Positions 27,315 to 35,979 of a stretch of DNA of 64,000 nt are shown here, piece by piece. Origin of the DNA: Shewanella electrodiphila (GTDB lineage: Bacteria > Pseudomonadota > Gammaproteobacteria > Enterobacterales > Shewanellaceae). The notes under the pieces were generated by a model. That model made no database searches and was not told where the DNA came from. It was given only the letters and a program-made list of their open reading frames with translations. A program made the translations under genes and the position numbers. Position 1 is the first letter of the stretch; every line of letters starts with the position of its first letter. The stretch lies in NCBI RefSeq assembly GCF_023283985.1, contig NZ_JAKIKU010000001.1, forward strand, positions 124,001 through 188,000, written 5' to 3'.

Positions 27315-28231
27315 CTAAAACTTAACTTTTGCACCAAGGAAATATGTTGAACCAGAACGAGAGTAGTGCGATACAGTAGTATCGTTACCACGAGTCATAA
27401 TTTGCGGTTCATCTAACAAGTTCAGCGCTTTAAGTGATAGTGATAAGTAATCTGTCACTTTGAAGTTAGCTGAGAAATCTAAGTAGCTTGAGTCCTGCAC
27501 GTATCGATGTGAACGTGTTAGAAACGGCAAGTTATTAGGTTGGAAATACTGTTCGCGATACTTATAAAGTACGCGGAATGTCGCCCAATCACCTTCCCAG
27601 TAAACTGATGCTGAAGCCACTTGTGGAGAGAAGCCAAATAGGTTCGCATCAGCGACAACATAAGGGCTACCAGGCTCAGCTGTGACAAAACTTGAATCAG
27701 CATAGTTGTAAGCCACTTTGGCACCTAAGCCATCAAATGGGTAAGGTAGCTCAGAGAAATGCTTTTGCGCAGTGACTTCAATACCCTGAATGACAGATGA
27801 GTCATCAGAGGTTTGACGAGTGGTATGGGTGACTCCTGGATAAATACTATCAACACCATCGAGCGACACCGTAATATCACGGTTTTCTTCGACATTTTCA
27901 TAGCCACCAGTAAAGTCTTTATAGTAATAAGCTAATGAGATCGCAGCATCTTCACTTGGATACCACTCTAACGATAAGTCATAGTTGTTAGAAAGATAAG
28001 GATCCATGTGGTTACCACTGACTTTGATCACTTCCATTTCTGAATCATCTTTTTAACGTCAACTGTTTGTTCTGCTACTTGGGCAGTTGGCGCTGTAACT
28101 TCAATGGCTTGATTTTCATCTTGTGCGAATACCGGTGATGCTAATAACGATAATAATGCTGAACTATAAATGGCACTTTTAGGCTGTATTCTGATCGTGT
28201 TTAATGCGCGACTTATTTTATTAAGTTTCAC
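27315..28231 (-). pseudogene. TonB-dependent receptor remnant: frameshift plus large internal deletion
   Basis: Two overlapping frames. The first (28231 to about 28028) encodes a signal peptide (ALLSLLASPVFA) and the start of a receptor (ENQAIEVTAPTAQVAEQTVDVKK) and then stops. The second (28037 to 27315) encodes VIKVSG and then jumps to the late barrel, HMDPYLSNNYDLSLEWYPS through SLSLKALNLLDEP to the end VKF. Adding one A to the five-A run at 28050-28054 would join the frames (VDVKKDDSEMEVIKVSG). Carbohydrate-type TonB receptors have about 900 residues; this would have about 300, so the plug and most strands are lost, with the junction near 28003-28016. Position beside the lyases indicates a former alginate-oligomer receptor. 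Not functional as it stands. Confidence 0.85.
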
Positions 28232-28390
28232 GTTAATCTCCCCAGATTAATTGTTTGTTTAAATAAAAGTGAACATAATCCTTTAAACATGATCTTTAAA
28301 TACAACTTTGCGTTAGATAGAAACTTACTAATGGTCATGTTAGTTGTCAACCAATTTATGTTACCAACAAGATCTTAAATATATGCTACT

Positions 28391-28405
28391 GTTATTACCA
28401 ATAAC
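28391..28405. promoter_or_regulatory. Candidate operator for the GntR regulator
   Basis: GTTATTACCAATAAC is a perfect 6-base inverted repeat with a 3-base spacer, in the divergent region between the receptor remnant and the fadR-like gene. Similar TGGT/ACCA half-sites lie at about 28332-28366. FadR-family proteins bind short palindromes of this kind. Assignment is inference. Confidence 0.45.
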
Positions 28406-28518
28406 ATTTTTTTAACCAAATCAGGGCTAATATGAAATTTGCTCTAGTACAACAAATTTTCAAAATAGGATTTGCGTTGACTAGGTAAACAGATATTATG
28501 TTAGTAATACAATAAAAT

Positions 28519-28530
28519 TGGTTTTAACCA
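28519..28530. promoter_or_regulatory. Candidate autoregulatory operator
   Basis: TGGTTTTAACCA, arms TGGTT/AACCA, lies just upstream of the regulator's ribosome site (AAGGA at 28534). It overlaps the alternative TTG start at 28518, which argues for translation from 28545. Confidence 0.4.
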
Positions 28531-28544
28531 TTGAAGGACCAAAG

Positions 28545-29285
28545 ATGAAAAGTAGGCGTATGTTTTGGCGCATCGTAGAAGAGATCGAAGCGTCTATTGC
28601 TAGCGGCGAATATACTCCTGGAAGTCGTTTACCTCCAGAAAGGGAGTTGGCTGAAAAATTTGATGTCAGTCGACCAACAGTTCGTGAAGCAATTATTGCA
28701 CTGGAAGTGCGTGAGAAAATTGAAGTTAAAACGGGCTCTGGTGTATATGTATTACACTCTGCTAATCAAGCTGATCAAACCAATAAGATTAATGCATTTG
28801 AGCTGACGCAAGCTCGTGCTCTTATAGAGGGTGAGATTGCCGCTCTTGCTGCAAATACGATAACTAAAGAAGAACTTGTTGAGTTAAACAAAACATTGAT
28901 AATGATGGAAAATAAGTCATATGTTGAAGAAGCGGATGAGATGTTTCATCAGATCATCGCTAACTCGACTCGCAATGGTGCTTTGATTAAATCATTTCAA
29001 AACTTGTGGGCATTACGAGCTTCAAGCCAAAAGATTATTACTGATTACGACAGTGTATGTAGCAAGGATAATAAGAAAACCCTTGATGAGCATACTTCTA
29101 TATATGAAGCTTTGTTAGCCAATGATGCTTCTGAAGCAAGACTGGCAATGCATAGACACTTTAACCGACTCATTAATGTTTTATTTGATACTGTCGAAGC
29201 GCGATCTCTTGAAGAAGTCCGTCGTAAAAACAGTGAAAAACGCGACTTATACTCTATTGATAATTTGGTTAACCGATTAAGTTAA
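28545..29285 (+). CDS. GntR-family (FadR subfamily) regulator of the alginate cluster
   Basis: About 246 residues from ATG 28545 (MKSRRMFWRIVEEIEASI), which has AAGGA at 28534-28538; a TTG at 28518 would place nine extra codons over a palindrome. The N-terminal winged helix shows the GntR signature YTPGSRLPPERELAEKFDVSRPTVREAI, here quoted only as GSRLPPERELA and SRPTVREAI. The C-terminal all-helical FCD domain carries metal/ligand-type residues (EADEMFHQIIA, MHRHFNRLI). Divergent from the receptor remnant and lyases. FadR-type regulators of uronate genes are usually repressors released by a sugar acid; that role is inferred. Confidence 0.87.
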   Translation: MKSRRMFWRIVEEIEASIASGEYTPGSRLPPERELAEKFDVSRPTVREAIIALEVREKIEVKTGSGVYVLHSANQADQTNKINAFELTQARALIEGEIAALAANTITKEELVELNKTLIMMENKSYVEEADEMFHQIIANSTRNGALIKSFQNLWALRASSQKIITDYDSVCSKDNKKTLDEHTSIYEALLANDASEARLAMHRHFNRLINVLFDTVEARSLEEVRRKNSEKRDLYSIDNLVNRLS

Positions 29286-29347
29286 CGTGGTGCTGTTATT
29301 TAAGATAATAATCGATTCGTTAACAAGTAACTGATTATATTTCATCA

Positions 29348-29375
29348 AAGCCTTTCTATATGAAAGGCTTTTTTA
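29348..29375 (+). terminator. Rho-independent terminator after the GntR regulator
   Basis: AAGCCTTTC (29348-29356) pairs with GAAAGGCTT (29362-29370), loop TATAT, followed by a T run. Confidence 0.9.
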
Positions 29376-30294
29376 TATCTACGAATTGACTAAAAACCTG
29401 CATAAATTATTAAAATTAAAGGATTTACTTTGAAGGAGGAAAACGTTAGAAATGAGAGTTGTTTTACTTCGAACTAATCGAGGGGGGAAGGTTTAGAGCG
29501 AACTTTGACGATTTAAACATTCAAGATGACAAAGCGAGTAGCGCTACTGATTAAAAATTGAATGTCACCTCGTATAAGCTGTTGATTATTTTCACCGTAC
29601 TAGCGTTCAATTCTGTTCATTCCTTTTATGGCCATCATGATTTTCAAATTGTTTAAAACAGTTTTAGGCAATTAATTTTATCCTTGAACTGAAACAAAAT
29701 TCATACAATTACACTTCTTTTTTTGAATTTTGGCAAAATTTGGTTAGCCTAAATTCAAGTTTTTATATTATAAATCGATTGGGATTATATTGCTTGTTGC
29801 TAGGGTGTTAAGTTATGTTTGTGCAATTCTTACTGTTAAACATCATGTTATGGCTATATAAAGGAGCGGGGCGAAACTCTTTGTCGACCAATGGTTTCTT
29901 GTGTTATTACCAATATCCCGATGTGGCAGTGAGATTTTAGTTGTGTATGCCAAGGAGCAATCTATCTCAAGCTCCTCATTAATCATCCGTTTCAGGCTAT
30001 TAGTTTATGGCTATTACTTTAGGCTACTAGTATTAGCATCAACTTCAATATTGAGTATGTGCGGGTTGAGTTAAGCTTATGATTTTGGGCTCAACACTTA
30101 GGTATCACTATTTACATACCGTCTGTACTTAATACAAAGCAGCACTTAACGCCTTGCACTTAAGGATAGGTCATAGTGTTAAGCTGAGTTGTAGGGCTTG
30201 GAGTTAACACGTGGTTTGCTAGTGAGTCGCGCTTGGTTTGTAAAAAGCGTTTACATGCTAAAAAATTGAATAAGGTGTTTAAAGGAGATAAACC
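29376..30294. other. Gene-empty stretch of about 0.9 kb
   Basis: No convincing protein gene on either strand. A degenerate GGCTA(T/C)TA motif occurs three times within about 29994-30035, and GGAGC/GCTCC forms a small hairpin near 29955. It ends at a strong ribosome site (AAAGGAG at 30281-30287) in front of a five-codon frame. It may be the remains of a deleted gene or hold an unrecognised small RNA. Confidence 0.4.
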
Positions 30295-30312
30295 ATGAGC
30301 TACTTTATCTAA
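30295..30312 (+). other. Five-codon frame behind a strong ribosome site
   Basis: AAAGGAGATAAACC immediately precedes ATG, which opens the frame M-S-Y-F-I-stop. Such a strong site in front of so short a frame suggests a truncated gene or a leader peptide. Nothing downstream on this strand would be controlled, since rlmG is convergent, so a gene remnant is more likely. Confidence 0.3.
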
Positions 30313-30363
30313 CTCACAGTTTTTATTAAGAAAACGCGTTTAAAACCAGATAAATAGATTTTG

Positions 30364-31500
30364 CTATTTTCGTGCCTGCAAAATAACAAACTTACCGTTT
30401 GATGCGACCGTCTTACAGTTTTTGAATATGCGCTGTAGCTTGATGTGATAAGACAAATGGCGATTACCAACAACTTGTAATAACCCGCCAGGCGCCAGTC
30501 TTCTTCTAGCATCGAGGAACATTTGCCAAGCGATATGATCGGTAATGGCTTCGCCTTGGTGAAATGGCGGGTTACATAAGACTAAGTCAGCACTGATTTC
30601 ACTGTCTAAATGGGTTAAACAGTCATCCCAATGAAAGTGGCCTAATTCACTCGGTAAATTGTTTAGCTGCCAATTATGTTTGCTTGATGCAACGGCCATT
30701 TCAGAATCGTCGACAAAGTGAATATTCGCATCTTGATATAATTGCGCTGCGCGCAACCCTAAAACGCCATTCCCGCAACCTAAATCAATCACTGTTTTAA
30801 ATTCATCTTTTGGCATGTTGTCGAGCATGATGCGGGCACCAATATCGAGCTTATTGGCCGCAAACACATTACTAAGGTTACTGATGGTGAGATTCAATTC
30901 ATCGACCGTCCAAGTGACTTCAGCCACGCTTGGACGTTTTTTGCCATCTGCTATACAACTAATTACTCGAGTTTTCTTCCAGGTTAAACTGGCTGAGGCA
31001 GAGCCCAGATGTTGCTCAATTAACGCCAATAATGATTTGTTGATGCTTTTGGCTTTCGCGCCAATCAGTACTTGTGTTCCTTTAGGGAGAACTTGCGATA
31101 ATCGCTGAAGCTGGTTGGCAAAGTAAGTCAGGTTTTTAGGCAACTTAATTAATACAAGTTGCGTGTCTGCAGGTAATAAGTCGCGGCTATTAAAACGAGT
31201 AATATTGCTATCTGCTAACTGATTGTCTGTCAGGTTTTGTTTCGCACCCAATAAACTGGTTTTAGCATCGGTTTCAACAAATAAAGGCCATGAAGCTTCT
31301 AATTGGGTTAGGGCACATTGAATTGCGCCAAAGTTGTCATTAAGAATGGCGGTATTTTGAGCGATAATCTCGTTATCGACTAAGTGCTTAATTAGGTGTT
31401 CATCGGCAGCATCCCAAGCTTGAAGGTTTGACTCTTGCTGTTTAGGATAGCGAAAAAGTGATAACTCAATCCCTGAACAAGAGAATTGGTTTGCCGTCAT
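30364..31500 (-). CDS. rlmG: 23S rRNA (guanine-1835-N2) methyltransferase RlmG
   Basis: The protein has 378 residues, the same length as E. coli RlmG. An N-terminal RNA-binding domain (about 1-190) is followed by a class I SAM methyltransferase domain (about 195-378) with motif [14 protein letters not shown], acidic motif HFVDDSE and the N2-guanine catalytic motif NPPFHQG. It methylates G1835 of 23S rRNA in the large subunit. AAGGT precedes the ATG. Single-gene unit lying between the alginate and sulfatase modules. Confidence 0.93.
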   Translation of the reverse strand: MTANQFSCSGIELSLFRYPKQQESNLQAWDAADEHLIKHLVDNEIIAQNTAILNDNFGAIQCALTQLEASWPLFVETDAKTSLLGAKQNLTDNQLADSNITRFNSRDLLPADTQLVLIKLPKNLTYFANQLQRLSQVLPKGTQVLIGAKAKSINKSLLALIEQHLGSASASLTWKKTRVISCIADGKKRPSVAEVTWTVDELNLTISNLSNVFAANKLDIGARIMLDNMPKDEFKTVIDLGCGNGVLGLRAAQLYQDANIHFVDDSEMAVASSKHNWQLNNLPSELGHFHWDDCLTHLDSEISADLVLCNPPFHQGEAITDHIAWQMFLDARRRLAPGGLLQVVGNRHLSYHIKLQRIFKNCKTVASNGKFVILQARK

Positions 31501-31584
31501 GATGATTACCTTAATTAAAAACTCGAAGTCAGCAATTATCGCAGTTAAATGCAGTGATTGAAATCTTAGACACGGTTCAAATAA

Positions 31585-31616
31585 AGAAAAAGCCAGTATC
31601 TGAGAGATACTGGCTT
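31585..31616 (-). terminator. Terminator after the arylsulfatase gene
   Basis: AAGCCAGTATC (31590-31600) and GATACTGGCTT (31606-31616) form an 11-base-pair stem with loop TGAGA; on the minus strand a run of T follows. Confidence 0.9.
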
Positions 31617-31664
31617 GGAAAGGTACTTTTTACTCACTTTTAAACAAAGCAGTTAATTAAAAAG

Positions 31665-33236
31665 TTACTTTAATACTTTTTGGCGGATTTGCTCAATTTG
31701 TTGCAGTTTACCCTGAAGCATATAAGTATTTTGGTTAATGTTACCTGGGTTCAATACCTGACTTTCCTGACGAGGATAGTCTTTTAATGTTGCCATGAAC
31801 TCTTGTACTTGGTTACCAACAGGTACGAATAACCACATGTTGTCTGCCATCCAGCGTAAGTACATACCAGATTCGTGAGGCGCTTTCTCAAAAGGGTCAG
31901 CTCGTAAATGAACCACTTGAGGCCAGTTTGACTGGAAGCGAACAGCATCAACAATATTACCTTCTAGTGTGGCAAACGATACTTTGAAGTCACCTGTACG
32001 AACAGCATTTAGCTCAGCGTTAGCTGAAAAATATAACATACCGTCACGAGGGCCTTTATCAACTTTACCTTCGAAGTAAGGTTTAAAGTTGTAACCATCT
32101 AAATGTACACGCCAGTTTGTGCCATTGTAACGAGCACCTTTATCTGACTTAAGCTTTTCAATGACTTTGTCATCACCCGCAACAGCTGCGAATGTTGGTA
32201 GCCAATCTTTATGTGACATGATGTCGTTAATTTTAGTGCCAGGTTTAATAACACCAGGCCAGCGAACTAACTGAGGTACTCGCATACCACCTTCAAAGGT
32301 TGTCCCTTTTTCACCGTGGAAGTATGTCGCACCACCGTCAGGCCATGAAACCGTTTCAGCACCATTATCGGTTGTGTAAAGTACGATAGTGTTATCAGCA
32401 ACCCCTAATGAATCTAGCTTATCAAGTAAGATACCAACATGATCATCATGTTCTATCATGCCGTCAGCGTAGATAGAGATACCTGAAATACCTTGATATT
32501 TTTCTTGTAAACGAGTCCATACATGCATACGGGTTGTGTTATGCCAAATAAAGAATGGTTTTTCAGCTTTTACCGCTTTTTCCATGAAGGCTAGCGATTC
32601 TTCTAAAAACTCTTCATCAGCATGCTCCATACGCTTACGCGTCATAGGGCCGGTATCTTCTATTTTTCCGTCAGCACTTGAGCGGATAACACCACGAGGA
32701 CCGTACTTTTTACGGAACTCTGGATCCTTTGGATAGTAATAAGTCTCTGGTTCTTCTTCAGCATTTAAGTGATAAAGGTTACCGAAAAACTCATCAAAAC
32801 CATGGGCAGTTGGCAGATGTTTATCTTGATCGCCCATGTGGTTTTTACCAAATTGCGCGGTCATATAACCTTGCTCTTTTAACACATCAGCAATCGTAGG
32901 AGTCCAATCAGGAATACCAGCATCAGAACCAGGCATACCAATAGTTAATAGGCCTGTTCGAAATGGCTCTTGTCCTGTTAAAAACGCAGAACGTCCAGCG
33001 GTACAAGACTGTTGAGCATAGTGATCAGTAAATAATGCACCTTCATTCGCAATTCGATCAATGTTTGGGGTTTGATATCCCATCATGCCATTGTTATAAG
33101 CACTGATATTGAATATACCAATATCATCGCCCCAAATAGCGAGAATATTGGGTTTGTCAGCAGCGTTTGCAACTGAAGATGCAGCTAGCAACCCTGTGCA
33201 AAGTGCGATCTTACTCGTATTAAAGAAACTTGCCAT
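31665..33236 (-). CDS. Periplasmic type I sulfatase (arylsulfatase family)
   Basis: The protein has 523 residues, with a signal peptide ending VANA at residue 25. The alkaline-phosphatase-superfamily sulfatase core begins NILAIWGDDIG (metal Asp37, Asp38). The maturation site is Q-S-C-T-A-G-R (Cys78, Arg82): the Cys to become formylglycine sits in CxAxR rather than the commoner CxPSR. KNHMGD and TDNGAETVSWPDGG supply further metal and sulfate ligands, and FHGEKGTTFEGGMRVP is a strongly conserved block. It hydrolyses sulfate esters; the substrate is unknown. The CxA/PxR motif can be matured by anSME enzymes, and such a gene lies at 42521-43822. Divergent from the MoxR-Bat operon with a 215-base gap. 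Confidence 0.92.
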   Translation of the reverse strand: MASFFNTSKIALCTGLLAASSVANAADKPNILAIWGDDIGIFNISAYNNGMMGYQTPNIDRIANEGALFTDHYAQQSCTAGRSAFLTGQEPFRTGLLTIGMPGSDAGIPDWTPTIADVLKEQGYMTAQFGKNHMGDQDKHLPTAHGFDEFFGNLYHLNAEEEPETYYYPKDPEFRKKYGPRGVIRSSADGKIEDTGPMTRKRMEHADEEFLEESLAFMEKAVKAEKPFFIWHNTTRMHVWTRLQEKYQGISGISIYADGMIEHDDHVGILLDKLDSLGVADNTIVLYTTDNGAETVSWPDGGATYFHGEKGTTFEGGMRVPQLVRWPGVIKPGTKINDIMSHKDWLPTFAAVAGDDKVIEKLKSDKGARYNGTNWRVHLDGYNFKPYFEGKVDKGPRDGMLYFSANAELNAVRTGDFKVSFATLEGNIVDAVRFQSNWPQVVHLRADPFEKAPHESGMYLRWMADNMWLFVPVGNQVQEFMATLKDYPRQESQVLNPGNINQNTYMLQGKLQQIEQIRQKVLK

Positions 33237-33451
33237 ATAGACTCCGTGATGCTTTGTTTAGCTTAACGTTTTTAATCGTAAATAATTTAAATCAATTAGT
33301 TAGTTTGATTTTTTAACTGTTTAATTATATTAAGTGGATAAAATTTAGCACTGAATACAGAATATAACCTTTTGTTATACGTCTATTTACTTAAAAACGT
33401 TTATGATTATTCATTAAAAAGTATGGACTAAATGATAGTGAGGATTGACGA

Positions 33452-34432
33452 ATGAGCCATAGTTTACAAAGTATTACGGCATTAATAAGCCAAGTTGAAA
33501 AGTCTGTCATTGGACAATCCCATGTCATTAGAGCTTTAGTCATAGGTTTATTAACTAAAGGCCATGTCCTATTAGAGGGTCTTCCTGGTACAGCGAAAAC
33601 ACGCTCGGTAAAATCTCTTGCTGATGCAATGAATGCCTCATTTGGTCGAGTACAATTTACCCCTGATTTATTACCTTCCGACATAACTGGCACGGTGCAA
33701 TATCAAGACAACAACGGTAGCCCATTGCTAACCTTTCAACAAGGACCACTGTTTCATAATTTAGTATTAGCTGATGAAATCAATCGTGCTCCAGCAAAAG
33801 TGCAAGCTGCATTATTAGAAGCGATGGCTGAAGGCACGGTAACTGTGGGTGATACCACGCATCAACTTGATGAACTTTTCATGGTGTTAGCAACGCAAAA
33901 TCCAGTTGAGCAAGAAGGAACCTACCCATTACCTGAAGCGCAAATGGATCGCTTTATGATGAAAATTAATGTGGATTATCCAGATGATGAAGCTGAGTTA
34001 AATATTATTCGCTTGGTGCGTGCAGAAGAAAATGCGCCAGTGATGAATGCAGGATCAGCAGTGTCGAAAATAGACCCATTGGTTTTTCTATCGGCTCGCC
34101 AACAATTATCCACTCTCAGCGTTTCTGACATTGTAGAACGATATATTGTAGCCTTAGTGATGGCCACTCGACACCCAGAACGTTATCCTGATTCGCCTTT
34201 ATCCGCTTGGATTAAAACGGGTTCTAGCCCTAGAGCTTCAATTGCATTGGATAAATGTGCACGCGCAGAGGCATGGTTATCTGGCCGAGATCATGTTCTT
34301 CCTGATGATGTCAGAAGTATTGCTCATTCAGTGTTATCTCACCGTATAACCCTTAGTTATGATGCATTAGCAGATAATATTGATGGGCAAGCAGTGGTTA
34401 ATGAGTTATTGGATATTGTGGCTGTTGGGTAA
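33452..34432 (+). CDS. MoxR-family AAA+ ATPase
   Basis: The protein has 326 residues. Walker A is GLPGTAKTR (43-51); Walker B is LVLADEINRAPAKVQ (about 103-117); the sensor-1 block ATQNPVEQEGTYPLPEAQMDRF is quoted in part as TQNPVEQEGTYPLPEAQ; a C-terminal lid follows. MoxR ATPases act as chaperone-like remodelers with VWA-domain partners, which is exactly what the next genes encode. It is the first gene of a six-gene operon with gaps or overlaps of a few bases, divergent from the sulfatase. Confidence 0.94.
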   Translation: MSHSLQSITALISQVEKSVIGQSHVIRALVIGLLTKGHVLLEGLPGTAKTRSVKSLADAMNASFGRVQFTPDLLPSDITGTVQYQDNNGSPLLTFQQGPLFHNLVLADEINRAPAKVQAALLEAMAEGTVTVGDTTHQLDELFMVLATQNPVEQEGTYPLPEAQMDRFMMKINVDYPDDEAELNIIRLVRAEENAPVMNAGSAVSKIDPLVFLSARQQLSTLSVSDIVERYIVALVMATRHPERYPDSPLSAWIKTGSSPRASIALDKCARAEAWLSGRDHVLPDDVRSIAHSVLSHRITLSYDALADNIDGQAVVNELLDIVAVG

Positions 34433-34435
34433 TTA

Positions 34436-35386
34436 ATGATGAATGGCAATATATCGCGTCATGCAAAGCAATCGACATTAGATCCACGATTGCATGTCGA
34501 ATATCGACACTTGGTCAAGCTGCAGGCATTGAGCCATTCATTTAGATTATTACCTCATTGGCAGGCAAAGAGTTTAATGGCGGGTCGTCATAGCTCCCAG
34601 TTTCGAGGCCGTGGATTAAACTTTGAAGAACTAAAGCATTACCAGATAGGCGATGATATTCGTTGTTTAGATTGGAAAGTGACCCTAAGAACTGGCCAAC
34701 CTCATGTGCGTTTATATACCGAAGAAAAAGATCGTAATGTGGTGATTTTGGTCGATCAAGGTGCCAATATGTTTTTTGCTTCTACCCATACCATGAAGTC
34801 AGTGGTGGCAGCTGAAGTGGCAGCATTAATTTCATGGCGGGTATTAAGAGAAGGGGACCGCATTGGTATGCTACTTAAAACACCGAAGGCATGCCTATGG
34901 TCAGAGCCGATGCGTGGCCAAAACCATGTATTGCAGCTATTAAAAACACTCAGTCAAAGTAACCAATCTCTTAATGTGAACTCGACTGATTCGGTGAATT
35001 TTTCTGAGTCACTAACCAAGCTAGCCCAGCGAGATCTTCGCCAATCCACAGTGATTATTTTAAGTGACTTTTTGTCATTAAATCTTAGCGATATCAATAA
35101 GCTTAAACAAATTCAACGTAGCAATGACTTACTGGCAGTAAGGATTTCAGATCCGATGGAACAAGCGATTCCTGATGATGCTCAGTGGGTGATGGGTGAT
35201 GGTAATTATCAACTTAGTTTGCATCAAACTCAGCAAATATCAAAGGTTAATGAAAGCTTTACCACGACTGCGACAGAAAATGCTAAGGCACTTAATTATT
35301 TGATGGCACGTCACAATTTACCGTTAGTTGAGTTGAGTACGGACGGTAATCATTTAAGTCAGCTTAAACGCGCTATTGGAGCTTAA
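34436..35386 (+). CDS. DUF58 domain protein of the MoxR-Bat operon
   Basis: A 316-residue soluble protein. The DUF58 signature GRHSSQFRGRGLNFEELKHYQIGDDIRCLDWKVT appears at about residues 47-80 (core RGLNFEELKHYQ and DDIRCLDWK), followed by a VWA-like region (NVVILVDQGANMFF, ADEVAAL-type helix, STVIILSDFLSL). DUF58 proteins regularly sit between MoxR and VWA genes and are thought to form part of the complex. The start lies three bases after the moxR stop. Confidence 0.9.
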   Translation: MMNGNISRHAKQSTLDPRLHVEYRHLVKLQALSHSFRLLPHWQAKSLMAGRHSSQFRGRGLNFEELKHYQIGDDIRCLDWKVTLRTGQPHVRLYTEEKDRNVVILVDQGANMFFASTHTMKSVVAAEVAALISWRVLREGDRIGMLLKTPKACLWSEPMRGQNHVLQLLKTLSQSNQSLNVNSTDSVNFSESLTKLAQRDLRQSTVIILSDFLSLNLSDINKLKQIQRSNDLLAVRISDPMEQAIPDDAQWVMGDGNYQLSLHQTQQISKVNESFTTTATENAKALNYLMARHNLPLVELSTDGNHLSQLKRAIGA

Positions 35387-35387
35387 A

Positions 35388-35978
35388 ATGCAGCATAACC
35401 CGCCGTCGACTTATATTTTACGGGAGCTTGTTGATGTCTACCCAGTTGATGCTGTGTCATGGTGGCCAGGGTTTGAGCAACTTCCTACAGGTTGGTGGTG
35501 TCTGCTTGTCATAACAAGTGTATTGATTGTCACAGCAGTGATTATTGGTTTGAATTATCGCTGGCAAAATCGCTATCGCGCTGAAGCGATATTGGCGATT
35601 AAACAAATCATGTTAGGTCACCAGGTTATTCAACCTGAGCCTAAAACTCAGGCTATGCTGAATCAGCAATTATTTTTTGTGTTAAAACAAGTTCTCACCT
35701 ATGTAGAGCCGCAGACTGCAAAACTTGCTGATAACTCAGTATTAAATGCAATGGATAAATTAATCAGTCATCAATCTAAAAATGACGCATTTAGTTGGCA
35801 AAGTGACGTAGGCCAGCGCTGGATTAACAGCTTATACAACCCCAATATTTGTTTGAGTGAAAGTGAAATGACGACATTAGTCCAACAGTTAATACTGTGG
35901 ATTAACGGCCACAGAAATCAATTTTCGATTAAGTCATGGCCTTTATCGGTTGTACGTTCATTTGTGAGGGGTCAGTAA
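35388..35978 (+). CDS. DUF4381 family membrane protein
   Basis: A protein of about 196 residues starting at ATG 35388 (MQHNPPSTYILREL), with GGAG just upstream inside the end of the DUF58 gene. One membrane helix lies at about residues 36-57 (WWCLLVITSVLIVTAVIIGL). The N-terminal LRELVDVYPVDAVSWWPG and the following helical cytoplasmic part match DUF4381, a family found almost only in MoxR/Bat operons of proteobacteria. Role unknown beyond that association. Confidence 0.85.
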   Translation: MQHNPPSTYILRELVDVYPVDAVSWWPGFEQLPTGWWCLLVITSVLIVTAVIIGLNYRWQNRYRAEAILAIKQIMLGHQVIQPEPKTQAMLNQQLFFVLKQVLTYVEPQTAKLADNSVLNAMDKLISHQSKNDAFSWQSDVGQRWINSLYNPNICLSESEMTTLVQQLILWINGHRNQFSIKSWPLSVVRSFVRGQ

Positions 35979-35979
35979 C

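Noticed and set aside
30309..30512. Minus-strand frame overlapping the rlmG 3' end
   Set aside because: It is a different frame of the rlmG coding region and has no independent support.
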